From the NCBI GenBank assembly GCA_949471785.1, contig CASWRE010000025.1, positions 1 through 47,813 on the forward strand: DNA of 47,813 nucleotides, read 5' to 3'. This document shows, in pieces, positions 9,100 through 17,547 of the stretch. Both the position numbers and the translations under genes were made by a program. Below the pieces are notes generated by a model. The model was given only the letters and a program-made list of their open reading frames with translations. It did no database searches and was not told the DNA's origin. Numbering within the stretch: the stretch's first letter is position 1; every line of letters begins with the position of its first letter. The DNA comes from an uncultured Lachnospiraceae bacterium. GTDB taxonomy: Bacteria; Bacillota; Clostridia; Lachnospirales; Lachnospiraceae.

Positions 9100-9126
9100 A
9101 GTTTACATAATCGAATTATGTAAACT
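9100..9126. promoter_or_regulatory. Perfect 12-bp inverted repeat between T-box and thrS
   Basis: AGTTTACATAAT and its exact complement are separated by three bases. It lies after the T-box terminator and about 43 bp before the thrS start. It is too AT-rich to be a strong terminator and looks like an operator for a dimeric repressor or an mRNA stem near the start. No regulator can be named. Confidence 0.5.
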
Positions 9127-9279
9127 CTTTTCATTGAATGCGCAATATCGACATAGAGAACCGTTCATGATGGCAAAATATTCACATCCATAATAAACAG
9201 AGAGCCCGCCAATACACTTTTTATACATTACATGATGATATGCAGAAAGTTGCGGCCTCGGCCCTTACGGCAATGCGCC

Positions 9280-9545
9280 AAAAAAACCCGTCCCATGTAA
9301 TCTAAGATCACAAGGGACGGGCCTGTATACGCTCGCGGTTCCACCCTGATTGCTTCCGTCCGACATTCGACAGAAACCACTCCTTTGACGATAACGGAAT
9401 CACCGGGCCGAATTGGGGCCGCTCGGAGGTAGTTTTCAGTCCGCTTCTACTGAGGACGCTTCCAGCCAGGGCGTCCTTCTCTGGCAGCTTTCACGGCTTA
9501 CTCTTCTCTTCAACGCTTTATACACAGAACAGGTTTTTACTGGCC
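9280..9545 (-). ncRNA. T-box riboswitch leader of thrS
   Basis: On the minus strand the conserved T-box sequence AGGGTGGAACCGCG is present at 9334-9347. It is followed by an intrinsic terminator with 8-bp arms GGGACGGG/CCCGTCCC (9287-9321) and seven T residues. Upstream is a stem I region with several paired segments; an ACC triplet in an unpaired-looking ACTACCTCC context is a candidate threonine specifier, but I did not fold the RNA. Uncharged tRNA(Thr) would favour the antiterminator and allow thrS transcription. Confidence 0.93.
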
Positions 9546-9548
9546 TTT

Positions 9549-9576
9549 ATTATAGCATTTAAGATTCATTTGTCAA
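9549..9576 (-). promoter_or_regulatory. thrS promoter
   Basis: On the minus strand TTGACA and TATAAT are both perfect matches to the housekeeping consensus, separated by 16 bases. Transcription would begin just before the T-box stem I. Confidence 0.85.
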
Positions 9577-9615
9577 GCGGAGAAAGCACCCGACTGCGTG
9601 ACAAATGTAACAGTT

Positions 9616-9790
9616 GTTACTTTTCATGGGTCAGGAATGCGCATTTACTGCGCATTCCGTGAGAACATGATTCAAGAGTGAGGGGCGGCTTTTGCGTAGC
9701 AAAACTCAAAATGCCGACTCGAACGGTTACTTTGAGCGGCTCCGGGCCGTGAAAAGTAACTAACAGTTCAGCCCTTCGGCTTCACTGTTA
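9616..9790 (+). repeat. Intergenic hairpin repeat, copy 2 (complete)
   Basis: The core runs between the outer arms GTTACTTTTCA (9616) and TGAAAAGTAAC (ending 9760). Inside are a hairpin of GGAATGCGCA/TGCGCATTCC, the shared block starting GTGAGAACATGATTCA at 9659, the TTTTGC-GTA-GCAAAA stem, and GTTACTTT/AAAGTAAC. A variable stem TAACAGT/ACTGTTA (9761-9790) follows, taking the place of the unrelated stem seen in copy 1. It lies 3' of the MATE gene, in the same relative orientation as the other copies. Confidence 0.8.
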
Positions 9791-9791
9791 C

Positions 9792-9836
9792 GGAATCTGC
9801 CCATTCCCGGGTCGCCTCCGGCGAGGGGCAGATTCC
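9792..9836 (-). terminator. Hairpin abutting the MATE stop codon
   Basis: GGAATCTGCCC pairs with GGGCAGATTCC. The outer edge touches the MATE stop codon at 9837-9839. There is no T tract, so it may be an mRNA-stabilising 3' stem or part of the repeat family rather than a true terminator. Confidence 0.45.
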
Positions 9837-11240
9837 CTATCGGCCTGATTTACACGTTCTTACGGACTTTGCAGCAAGTGCAAAGTCCTGGGCTGAATTG
9901 TTACCGACAAATCGCTTCGACGGCTTCACAAACAACGTCACAATCATAATAACTGCCGCCGTTATCCCCAGGCTGATCGGATACACCTGCATGACAGTGG
10001 CAAAAGACGGAACCTTCCTGAACACCGTAAAAATCCAGGTGAGCCGCACGCCGCAGATTCCGATAACCGAACAGGCCGCCGGGATAAAGGAAACGCCAAA
10101 TCCTCTCAAATACCCTGACAGTCCTTCCTGTGCAAAACTAAACAGATACGCGAAAAAAATATATTCCAGCCGAATCCGTCCCGCTGCGATCACATCCGGG
10201 TCTGTGTTGAATATACTGAGCAGCGAATGGCTGAACAGCAGAATCAGACTGCTGGCTACCGCAGTACTCGCCAGGCTTTGCACCAGACAGAGCTTCAGCG
10301 CTTTTCGACAACGATCCCCTTTACCGGCCCCATAGTTCTGACCGACAAATGTCGTACATGCCTGCCCAAAAGAATTCATGATATAGTAAGAAAAGACTTC
10401 CAGATTATACGCTGCAGAAGACGCCGCCATGACTGTCGTTCCCAGGCTGTTTACGGCTGACTGAATGATAATATTGGCAAACGAAAAGATCATTCCCTGT
10501 ATGCCTGCCGGAATTCCGATCTTCAGGATCTGTCCCAGTACATCGCCATGCACCTTAAGCTTTCGGGGATCGATCCGAATCGCCAGTTTCGTCTTCGTCA
10601 ATACCGTAAACAGGATTAACGCGCTGACGAGATTCGAAAGCACCGTCGCTGTCGCGACGCCGTCCACATCCATGCCCAATCCCAGGACAAAAAACATGTT
10701 GAGAACCACGTTGATTACGCCGGAAACCACCAGAGCGGCCAGCGGGGTCTGCGTATTGCCGCAGCTTCGGAAAATTGCCGCCTCAAAGTTATAAAGCAGA
10801 ATCACAGGCATACCAGCCAGATAAATCCGCAGATATTTTACGGCCAGCGGGTATACATCCCCCGGAACATCCAGCATTTTTACAATCTCGGGAGCCAGAA
10901 ACTCACTCAGCGCAGCAAGAAACGCTCCTCCAAGCAAAGCTACGACCACCGATGTATGTACTGCTTTTGAAATGTTCTCGTCATTTCTCTGGCCGATGGA
11001 TCTTGCGATAATGACGTTGCTTCCCAGAGAAATACCGACGAATAGATTGACCAGCAATCCGATAACGGGCGCATTGCTTCCCACAGCCGCCATAGCTTCC
11101 TTGCCGGAAAAATGTCCGACCACGGCCAGATCTGCCGCGTTAAACAGCTGCTGCAAAACCCCCGTTACGGCAAGCGGTATCGCATACCGGATGATCTTAT
11201 CTCCCAACGAGCCGTTTATCATGTCCATACGGCTTTCCAT
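9837..11240 (-). CDS. MATE family efflux transporter
   Basis: This 467-aa polytopic membrane protein has the MATE pattern: an N-terminal IIRYAIPLAVTGVLQQLFNAAD segment split over the first helix, VGHFSG, and a repeated two-bundle architecture with about twelve hydrophobic stretches. Such proteins export cationic or toxic compounds using a Na+ or H+ gradient; the substrate cannot be read from sequence. The ATG at 11240 has AGAAGGG six bases before it. The last about 20 residues, after the final helix, are encoded partly by a perfect 10-bp hairpin (9864-9888) and look like added DNA next to the repeat at 9616. It is a single-gene unit with its own promoter. Confidence 0.93.
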   Translation of the reverse strand: MESRMDMINGSLGDKIIRYAIPLAVTGVLQQLFNAADLAVVGHFSGKEAMAAVGSNAPVIGLLVNLFVGISLGSNVIIARSIGQRNDENISKAVHTSVVVALLGGAFLAALSEFLAPEIVKMLDVPGDVYPLAVKYLRIYLAGMPVILLYNFEAAIFRSCGNTQTPLAALVVSGVINVVLNMFFVLGLGMDVDGVATATVLSNLVSALILFTVLTKTKLAIRIDPRKLKVHGDVLGQILKIGIPAGIQGMIFSFANIIIQSAVNSLGTTVMAASSAAYNLEVFSYYIMNSFGQACTTFVGQNYGAGKGDRCRKALKLCLVQSLASTAVASSLILLFSHSLLSIFNTDPDVIAAGRIRLEYIFFAYLFSFAQEGLSGYLRGFGVSFIPAACSVIGICGVRLTWIFTVFRKVPSFATVMQVYPISLGITAAVIMIVTLFVKPSKRFVGNNSAQDFALAAKSVRTCKSGR

Positions 11241-11361
11241 GTAAATCCCTTCTTTCTCTAACTGATCAAAGCGCTGTCCGGCTATCCGAACGATTACCCT
11301 AAACAGCGTTACCTCTCATTCACTGGATTCACCGTCTATAACAAAACCAGTTTAGTATCCA

Positions 11362-11390
11362 TTTATATCACAAAACGCAACCGGTTTCAA
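11362..11390 (-). promoter_or_regulatory. Promoter of the first MATE gene
   Basis: On the minus strand TTGAAA and TATAAA are separated by 17 bases, upstream of the MATE start at 11240. Confidence 0.55.
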
Positions 11391-11490
11391 CATGTTTTAA
11401 AATATTTTCAACTGCACAGGCCGTAAAAAATGATGGAAAATACACAACTCTATTCGACATTTTCTGTCACATATTTCTCCGCAGGTAAAA

Positions 11491-11518
11491 AGAGTATGCC
11501 GACCGATCGGCATACTCT
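11491..11518 (-). terminator. Terminator of the sigma/anti-sigma operon
   Basis: Perfect 12-bp arms AGAGTATGCCGA/TCGGCATACTCT around a 4-base loop, followed on the minus strand by a T run. It lies just past the stop of the DUF4179 protein. Confidence 0.85.
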
Positions 11519-11528
11519 CTTTACAAAT

Positions 11529-12773
11529 CTATTTCACATCCACCTCAGCAACAATCAGAGCCTTATCCGCAGCAGCGGAATCCATCCCCTCCTCTTCCAT
11601 GTCCAGACAGGCGTCGCCGTCATTAAAAACATAGACATATAGTTTGGAAATTTCTTTCCCCTCCACCGCGTTTACAGAACGTCCCTGATATGCGCTATTC
11701 CAGGATTGCAGCTTTTCACCGTCCTGATTGAATACAACGGCGTCACAGGGCTCATAGATTTTCCCCTGCTGCTCCATGTATTCTTCATACGTATAACTCG
11801 GATCGCCGGCTCCGCCCGTTTTTTCCTTCATCATTTCATCAAATTCTTCCCGGGTGGTGGGATTCATGGTGTAGGGCACATCTGTAAAAGCGACGACCTG
11901 ATAGGGAGATACAAAAACTTCTTTCAGGCAATATCCGCTGTTTTCCTTGTTTACCGGGATCTTTGTCACCGCTTCTTTATCCACGGTAAAGGGAATCTTC
12001 AGATTCCATTCCCCTTCAATCTTATGGGATTCGCTGATATCCTCCGCATCCAGCTTATGGATATCGTCATAACCGATCCGGGAAAGCTTCAGCTCCATCT
12101 CGCCGTCCTGTACATTCACTGTATCCAGGTCAAGTTTCAGCATACCGATAAAGGTGTGATCGTCGATCACTTTTCCCTCCAGATTGTTATTTTCAAGTTC
12201 CGTCTCCTGCCCGTCCGCACCGGCTTTCCAGCTTCCCCGCAGATACATGATATCTCCCGGCATATTATTCAGCATTCCCTGTTCCACTTCCACCTGTGCG
12301 GTAAGAAAAACAGATAACCCGTCGCAGTAAATCTCCGATGCCGTGATAGCCACGCCTGCGTCCTCAACCATATATTGCGGCTTTACGGTTCCCTCCGTAT
12401 TACCGGTTTCTTCTGTATTACCGGTTTCCTTTGCATTTTCAGCTTCCGCGTTTGATACTGTTTCCGTATTTAATACGGTGGCTTTGCCGTCATACTCACC
12501 CGAAAATATGGGAATCTCCTGCACTTCTTTAAAAATTCTACCAATAAAAGGAATCCTGGCCGCCAGCGCCGGGTTCGTCGTACAGATCGCGGAGGCGGCA
12601 ACAGCCACTGCGGCGGCCGACGCTGCGTATTTGCTCCAGCGATTTGTCCGCATACTCAGTTTCTTCGGTTGATCAGGAAGATTTGCAAGGGTATCCGTAT
12701 ATTTTTCCCATACCTTTGCCGGCACCTCGGTATCTTCCTGCAATCCCAGGATCATATCCTCAAATCTACCCAT
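11529..12773 (-). CDS. DUF4179 protein, likely membrane anti-sigma factor
   Basis: The 414-aa product has a cytoplasmic N terminus starting MGRFEDMILGLQED, one membrane segment at about residues 53-75, and an extracellular DUF4179-type region (IPFIGRIFKEVQEI). This is the layout of anti-sigma proteins paired with ECF sigma factors in Firmicutes. The residues between the membrane segment and the C terminus include an ETGNTEETGNTE-like repeat and a Ca-free acidic stretch. The start was set at 12773, where GGAG precedes the ATG, one base after the sigma-factor stop; an upstream in-frame ATG would overlap the sigma gene. It likely binds and holds the sigma factor until an envelope signal is sensed. 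Confidence 0.85.
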   Translation of the reverse strand: MGRFEDMILGLQEDTEVPAKVWEKYTDTLANLPDQPKKLSMRTNRWSKYAASAAAVAVAASAICTTNPALAARIPFIGRIFKEVQEIPIFSGEYDGKATVLNTETVSNAEAENAKETGNTEETGNTEGTVKPQYMVEDAGVAITASEIYCDGLSVFLTAQVEVEQGMLNNMPGDIMYLRGSWKAGADGQETELENNNLEGKVIDDHTFIGMLKLDLDTVNVQDGEMELKLSRIGYDDIHKLDAEDISESHKIEGEWNLKIPFTVDKEAVTKIPVNKENSGYCLKEVFVSPYQVVAFTDVPYTMNPTTREEFDEMMKEKTGGAGDPSYTYEEYMEQQGKIYEPCDAVVFNQDGEKLQSWNSAYQGRSVNAVEGKEISKLYVYVFNDGDACLDMEEEGMDSAAADKALIVAEVDVK

Positions 12774-12774
12774 A

Positions 12775-13338
12775 TTAAGCTCTCCTCTCTGCTGCGCAAA
12801 AGGCGGTTTTCTTTTCAAACTTTACCGTCCTCGCCGTTTTTCTGCTGTTATTATAAGATGCCTCCAGTTTTTTTCTTGCCGTTGCCAATCTTCCCCTCAC
12901 AGTGTTTTCATTCATATCCAGGATTTGCGCTATTTCCCTAGTCTTAAATCCCTCCACATAATACAACATAATCACCGTGCGGTATTTTTCTTCCAGGCCA
13001 TTGAGAAAACTTTTCCACTCCACGTCGGCATAGCCGGTCTCCTGAAACCATGTTTCCTGAATCGTTTCCTCCGGGATCATCCTCGTCCGCTGCCTGTAAA
13101 TGGCATTACAGTGGTTAATCAGAATGCGGATCAGCCAGGTCCTGAAATAATGATCCTTTTTCAGCGTATCAATTTTTTCCCAACATGTCAGAACGGTCTC
13201 CTGCATGGCGTCTGCCACATCTTCATCGTTTTTCAAGATGGCTTTGGCCACTTTATACATGGACTTGCCTTCCTGTTCCATCAATTGCTGAAATGCTGCT
13301 TTATCATGTTTTCTGGCATTCCTTATCAACAGGTTCAT
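12775..13338 (-). CDS. ECF-type sigma-70 family RNA polymerase sigma factor
   Basis: The 187-aa protein has sigma region 2 (about residues 10-80, with DVADAMQETVLTCWEKI and FRTWLIRILINHC) and region 4 (about 105-160, with REIAQILDMNENTVRGRLATARKKL, a helix-turn-helix). It would direct RNA polymerase to a small set of envelope or stress genes and is probably held by the DUF4179 protein encoded directly after it, one base apart. It resembles the SigV/SigW type of extracytoplasmic sigma factors. The ATG at 13338 follows GAGGAAG. No consensus housekeeping promoter is clear upstream, which would fit autoregulation, but this is not shown. Confidence 0.93.
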   Translation of the reverse strand: MNLLIRNARKHDKAAFQQLMEQEGKSMYKVAKAILKNDEDVADAMQETVLTCWEKIDTLKKDHYFRTWLIRILINHCNAIYRQRTRMIPEETIQETWFQETGYADVEWKSFLNGLEEKYRTVIMLYYVEGFKTREIAQILDMNENTVRGRLATARKKLEASYNNSRKTARTVKFEKKTAFCAAERRA

Positions 13339-13453
13339 GTTACTTCCTCTTCTTTCTTATGTGTCCGGACTTCTTACTTTATCTGTTACACCTATTAGAT
13401 GGACAAAACATGAATTTTGTTTGATTTTTTATTTCGAATTCTGTTCAGCGATA

Positions 13454-13480
13454 AACCCAACAGCGTCATACTGTTGGGTT
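13454..13480 (-). terminator. Terminator of the ydcF-like gene
   Basis: AACCCAACAG pairs with CTGTTGGGTT around a 7-base loop, seven bases past the stop of the YdcF protein on the minus strand, followed by a short T stretch. Confidence 0.7.
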
Positions 13481-13487
13481 CACAATT

Positions 13488-14261
13488 CTACACCTGCCCT
13501 TTTCCTAAAATCTGATATTTTAAAATATCCTTCGCCAAAGCAAGCCCCTCTCGAACCAGATAATGGAGCTGCATGACTGTATGGGACTGTCCGGCAACTC
13601 CGTGGGCATCGGCGAATCCGGCACATTTCGCCAGCATGGCTCCCCGGTAGACATGGAAATTATTGGTGACAATGCCGACGGATACCCTGTTTGTACCGAT
13701 CTTGGCCCGACTGTTCACCATATTTTCCCAGGTATCGGTGGACACATCCTCCAAAACCAGCCGATTCCCGTCAATTCCCTTTTCTGTCAGCCAGTCGTAC
13801 ATCGCCTGGGCCTCCGACAGATTCTCTCCGGGTCCCTGCCCGCCGGATAGTACCGCTATCGTGCGCGGATTCTCCCCGAGATATGCCTGGGCTGCCTCAA
13901 GACGATTCGCCAGGGCAATGCTTACCCGATCCCCCCGCACCTGGGCGCCGAGGACAATGATGTAATCCAGATCCTCCGGTCCTCTGGCAAACATGCCGGA
14001 GATGACAAGTCCCTCCATAACCGTAAAGAGCAGCACCCCTGCCAGTACCAGGCAGGCCAGAATCACCCTGACCCCCTGAGGCAGATGGACGACCACTCTG
14101 CCTTTGCGTTCCATACGGATAAACAGCGCAAGCAATACAAAAATCACACCGGCCAGCGGCCAGATTCCCAGATATGACGCGCCAAATCCCGCATAGATTC
14201 CACAGATCATAAAATAAAGGAAACAAAATCCACCGGCTATCCACAACAGTATTTCTATCAT
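13488..14261 (-). CDS. YdcF/SanA family membrane protein (DUF218)
   Basis: The 257-aa protein has an N-terminal membrane pair (about residues 1-45), a further hydrophobic segment near 65-90, then a DUF218 domain. The diagnostic parts are YIIVLGAQVRGDRVS, VLSGGQGPGENLSEAQAMYDWL and a DTWENMVNSRAKI segment. Family members (YdcF, SanA, ElyC) are linked to envelope and peptidoglycan metabolism, but the reaction is not settled. The ATG at 14261 has AAGGA ten bases upstream. It is divergent from the LytTR pair and has its own promoter. Confidence 0.88.
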   Translation of the reverse strand: MIEILLWIAGGFCFLYFMICGIYAGFGASYLGIWPLAGVIFVLLALFIRMERKGRVVVHLPQGVRVILACLVLAGVLLFTVMEGLVISGMFARGPEDLDYIIVLGAQVRGDRVSIALANRLEAAQAYLGENPRTIAVLSGGQGPGENLSEAQAMYDWLTEKGIDGNRLVLEDVSTDTWENMVNSRAKIGTNRVSVGIVTNNFHVYRGAMLAKCAGFADAHGVAGQSHTVMQLHYLVREGLALAKDILKYQILGKGQV

Positions 14262-14336
14262 GACTCATATGTCCTTTCTTAAATCATAAGATATTTCATC
14301 CGTTTGTGTGCTCATTTTCTGTCATATGACGATACT

Positions 14337-14365
14337 ATCCTAATATAAACCTCTGTAAAATTCAA
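14337..14365 (-). promoter_or_regulatory. Promoter of the ydcF-like gene
   Basis: On the minus strand TTGAAT and TAGGAT are separated by 17 bases. Confidence 0.45.
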
Positions 14366-14471
14366 GATAAGATGAAACTCGCAGGGACATTCAGGATACG
14401 CTCCTGGTACGTGTACTGCCCCATGATTTTAACCATATATCTTCCACATCCGACCGACTATTGCAAATCTG

Positions 14472-14500
14472 TTGAAAATACCGGTCTTTCTTCTTATAAT
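14472..14500 (+). promoter_or_regulatory. Promoter of the LytTR-DUF3021 operon
   Basis: TTGAAA and a perfect TATAAT are separated by 17 bases; the LytTR start lies 28 bases further on. Confidence 0.75.
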
Positions 14501-14527
14501 GACGTCACAAAGAAAGGAGGTGGTCCC

Positions 14528-14968
14528 GTGCAGGTGGAGATTAAAATCGATGGTTCCTGTATTGATCCGAAAGTCATCATTATGACCGCGGCGATGACAA
14601 AAGACGTCCAGGATATTATACAGAAGTTATCCGACGACAGGCCCCAGATCATTTCCGGCAGCCAAAATGGAAAAATCAAAGTACTGGAACCGGCAGATCT
14701 GATCCGCATTTACGCAAACGCCGGAAAAGTTTGCGCAGCAACCGATAAGGGCGAATATGCTCTGCGCCTCAGATTATACGAGGCTGAAGAACGGCTGGAC
14801 GCCCGTCAGTTTGTCCGTATTTCCCATTCGGAAATCATTAACCTGAAAAAAGTCAACCACTTTGACTTAAGTTTTACCGGTACCATTTGCGTTAAATTAT
14901 CAGACGGATCAACGGCCTATGTTTCCCGGCGCTACGTTTCCAAAATCAAAAAAATATTAGGAGTATGA
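14528..14968 (+). CDS. LytTR family DNA-binding regulator
   Basis: This 146-aa protein consists of a short N-terminal region and a C-terminal LytTR DNA-binding domain (about residues 45-146: ARQFVRISHSEIINLKKV, then LSDGSTAYVSRRYVSKIK). It lacks a receiver domain, so it is the stand-alone type that is usually paired with a DUF3021 membrane protein, as here. The start is the GTG at 14528, preceded by AAAGGAGGTGG; upstream in-frame ATGs lie ahead of the predicted promoter and cannot be translated from it. Such pairs tend to regulate their own operon and nearby transport or stress genes. The target is unknown. Confidence 0.9.
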   Translation: MQVEIKIDGSCIDPKVIIMTAAMTKDVQDIIQKLSDDRPQIISGSQNGKIKVLEPADLIRIYANAGKVCAATDKGEYALRLRLYEAEERLDARQFVRISHSEIINLKKVNHFDLSFTGTICVKLSDGSTAYVSRRYVSKIKKILGV

Positions 14969-14978
14969 GGTGAAGAAT

Positions 14979-15455
14979 ATGAAAAAAAAGGCAGTTTTAC
15001 GAGGTGCATTGGGATTCCCTCTGGGCATCGCCATTGGATATGTAATCACAATCGTTATTTCTCTTGCGTGGGCAAATGGATTTTACTCGCCCTGTATGCC
15101 CGAATTGATTTCCGTCATGGGAAATGAAATCCGTGCAGTAATCCTGCAGGCCCTCCTCTGCGGGCTGTTGGGCACGGGCTGCGCAGCGGGCTCTGTCATA
15201 TGGGAACTGGAAAATTGGGGGATTGTGAAACAGACCGGCGTTTATTTTCTGATTATTTCCCTGATTATGATACCGACGGCCTATTGCACTTACTGGATGG
15301 AACACAGTCTTACAGGCATTTTAAGCTATTTCGGCATTTTTGCTTTGATTTTTGCCGGTATATGGATAATAGAATTTGTGATCGGTATGCGGAATATCAA
15401 GAAAATGAATGCACATTTATCCAAACCAAAAGGAAATCATAAATCGGTTCCCTGA
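14979..15455 (+). CDS. DUF3021 membrane protein, partner of LytTR
   Basis: The 158-aa protein has four hydrophobic segments (around residues 8-30, 45-70, 78-98 and 107-132) with short loops, as in the DUF3021 family, which in Firmicutes follows LytTR regulators. It probably restrains or senses for the regulator at the membrane; the mechanism is unproven. It starts ten bases after the LytTR stop. I chose ATG at 14979 because GAGGTG lies six bases before it; a GTG at 14970 with AGGAG upstream is an equal alternative, adding three residues. Confidence 0.85.
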   Translation: MKKKAVLRGALGFPLGIAIGYVITIVISLAWANGFYSPCMPELISVMGNEIRAVILQALLCGLLGTGCAAGSVIWELENWGIVKQTGVYFLIISLIMIPTAYCTYWMEHSLTGILSYFGIFALIFAGIWIIEFVIGMRNIKKMNAHLSKPKGNHKSVP

Positions 15456-15474
15456 ATATTTCCGGCCGACAAAA

Positions 15475-15502
15475 GCCTGCGGATCACTCTTCCTCCGCAG
15501 GC
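15475..15502 (-). terminator. Terminator between DUF3021 and SEC-C genes
   Basis: GCCTGCGGA pairs with TCCGCAGGC. On the minus strand four T residues follow, so it mainly ends the SEC-C gene transcript; it may also stop the converging plus-strand operon. Confidence 0.65.
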
Positions 15503-15513
15503 CTGTCCTTACA

Positions 15514-16014
15514 CTATCTTCCACAGCACTTCTTATACTTCTTGCCGCTGCCGCAGGGACAAGGATCGTTCCGCCCGATCTTTTTGGGCTTCACCACTGT
15601 ACCGGATTTTTTCTGTTCCAAATACAGCGCCTTCTGCTTCTCCGGCGTAAAAATGTCGTTCCACATCGGCAGCTCATACAGCCACTCCGCTTTGGCATCC
15701 ACCATATTTTTGTACAGCAGCTCCTTATCAAAAGCAAGGCTGACCTGCGTATCCTCCTCCATCTCCTCAATGGGATTCGGAACCTTCAGACTGTCATTGA
15801 TTCCGTCCAGAAATCCGGTCATAGTGAATACGCTGATCCCGTACTTCTCCGCCAGCTCCTTCACCGTCCCCGTGACTTCCTCGTCCGGATTCGTCAAAAG
15901 CTGCTCATAAATCCCCTTCTCCACAAGAAAATAATCCTGCCAGAATTCCTGTAATCTTTTCTGATCCTCATTCTGATCATACGCTTTATCGCGCCATTCC
16001 TGTAATAAACTCAT
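15514..16014 (-). CDS. SEC-C motif protein
   Basis: The 166-aa product ends in a SEC-C zinc-binding motif ([19 protein letters not shown], about residues 147-165), the short C-terminal tag also found at the end of SecA. The preceding about 140 residues are helical and acidic and match no domain I can name. SEC-C is thought to mediate protein or SecB-type contacts via zinc. AGGTGG precedes the ATG at 16014. It is a single gene flanked by a terminator and a 165-bp gap before radA; its role is unknown. Confidence 0.85.
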   Translation of the reverse strand: MSLLQEWRDKAYDQNEDQKRLQEFWQDYFLVEKGIYEQLLTNPDEEVTGTVKELAEKYGISVFTMTGFLDGINDSLKVPNPIEEMEEDTQVSLAFDKELLYKNMVDAKAEWLYELPMWNDIFTPEKQKALYLEQKKSGTVVKPKKIGRNDPCPCGSGKKYKKCCGR

Positions 16015-16179
16015 TATACTACCACCTTTTCAGACTTATTTCTCTTTTGTGACAGCCCGGCGTCATTTTTCGACACCGGAACCGTCCACCGCTGCTCGGC
16101 AAGTCATATTATAAACGATCTATACAGCGAATGCAATCGCAATCTTTGATTACCATTAGCCATACTGTTACGCCGTATG

Positions 16180-17547
16180 TCATACTATTTTTTTCGCCGC
16201 CTCTCCTACGGTGTTGACCGGGATCAGCTCAATCCCTTCCACACCTTTCAGCGAAGGCATACAAACCGACGGCAAAATCACTTTATGGAACCCCAGTTTC
16301 CGGGCTTCAAGAACACGCTGCTCCGCCATACTGACCGCCCGCACCTCGCCGCTTAAGCCTACTTCTCCGAACGCGAGCACATCCTCAGGGATCGCCCGGT
16401 CACGAAAACTGGATATAATGGCCAGCACGATTCCCAGGTCGATGGCCGGTTCTGTCATGCGGATACCGCCCGCAATATTGACATAGGCGTCGCAGGCGGA
16501 AAGATTCATCCCCAGCCGTTTTTCCAGTACCGCCATCAACAGATTTACCCTGTTGAAATCCGTGCCGGCAGCCGTTCTCCGGGGAATACCGAAATTGCTA
16601 TGACAAACCAGAGCCTGTATCTCCAGCAGAATCGGCCGTGTTCCCTCCATGGAACAGGCCACCACAGAGCCGGACGCTCCCTGAGGCTTGCCGCTCAGCA
16701 TGTATTCAGACGGATTTTCCACCTCTGCCAGTCCCTCACTCCGCATCTCGAAGACGCCGATCTCGTTGGTGGAGCCGAAACGATTCTTGACGCCCCGCAG
16801 CACCCGATAGGAGGCATGACGGTCTCCTTCGAAATAGAGCACCGTATCCACCATATGTTCCAACACCCGGGGACCGGCCACATTACCTTCCTTGGTCACA
16901 TGACCTACCAGAAAGATAGAGATATTCAGTCCCTTGGCAATCTGCAGAAAAACGCCCGTGGCTTCCCGTACCTGGGACACGCTGCCCGGGGCCGAAGCCA
17001 CATCCTCATTATACATGGTCTGGATGGAGTCAATGATCACCACTTCCGGCTTCGACCGCTCGATCACCTGACGAATATCACCCAGATTGGTCTCGCAGAG
17101 CAACGAAAGCTTTGAGGAAAACTCTCCGATCCTGCCCGCCCTAAGCTTGATCTGTCGAAGAGATTCCTCCCCGGATATATACAGCACCTGACGTCCCTCT
17201 GCAGCCAGATTGCGGCACACCTGTAAAAGCAGGGTAGACTTGCCGATGCCGGGATCGCCGCCCACCAGCATCAGGGAACCACTGACAATCCCGCCCCCCA
17301 GCACCCGGTCCAGTTCCGGAATCCCGGAGGTCATCCGCTGCTCATCCCCGGTCTCGATCTCCATAATGGATACGGGCCGGAGTACCGTACCGCCGCCATG
17401 GCCGCCCCCGCCTCCCGGCTTCGCCGGAGTCACCGTTTCCTCCACCAGCGTATTCCAGGCCCGGCATCCCGGACATTGTCCCTGCCATTTGGCGGATTCA
17501 AAACCGCACTCCTGACAGAAATATACGATTTTTTTTGCTTTTGCCAT
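16180..17547 (-). CDS. radA: DNA repair protein RadA (Sms)
   Basis: RadA is a RecA-like ATPase that promotes branch migration of recombination intermediates. The 455-aa product has an N-terminal zinc finger (CQECG, then CPGC), a RecA core with Walker A GGDPGIGKST and the family-specific KNRFG motif, and a C-terminal Lon-like domain. The start was set at the ATG at 17547, which overlaps the clpC stop by one base (TGATG), with GGAG upstream; a GTG one codon earlier is possible. It is the last gene of the GntR-clpC-radA operon. The clpC-radA link is common in Firmicutes. Confidence 0.96.
   Translation of the reverse strand: MAKAKKIVYFCQECGFESAKWQGQCPGCRAWNTLVEETVTPAKPGGGGGHGGGTVLRPVSIMEIETGDEQRMTSGIPELDRVLGGGIVSGSLMLVGGDPGIGKSTLLLQVCRNLAAEGRQVLYISGEESLRQIKLRAGRIGEFSSKLSLLCETNLGDIRQVIERSKPEVVIIDSIQTMYNEDVASAPGSVSQVREATGVFLQIAKGLNISIFLVGHVTKEGNVAGPRVLEHMVDTVLYFEGDRHASYRVLRGVKNRFGSTNEIGVFEMRSEGLAEVENPSEYMLSGKPQGASGSVVACSMEGTRPILLEIQALVCHSNFGIPRRTAAGTDFNRVNLLMAVLEKRLGMNLSACDAYVNIAGGIRMTEPAIDLGIVLAIISSFRDRAIPEDVLAFGEVGLSGEVRAVSMAEQRVLEARKLGFHKVILPSVCMPSLKGVEGIELIPVNTVGEAAKKIV

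Noticed and set aside
9616..9790. CRISPR-like or IS-like interpretation of the hairpin repeats
   Set aside because: Only three dispersed copies with no regular spacers, no cas genes, and no transposase frame in or next to any copy.
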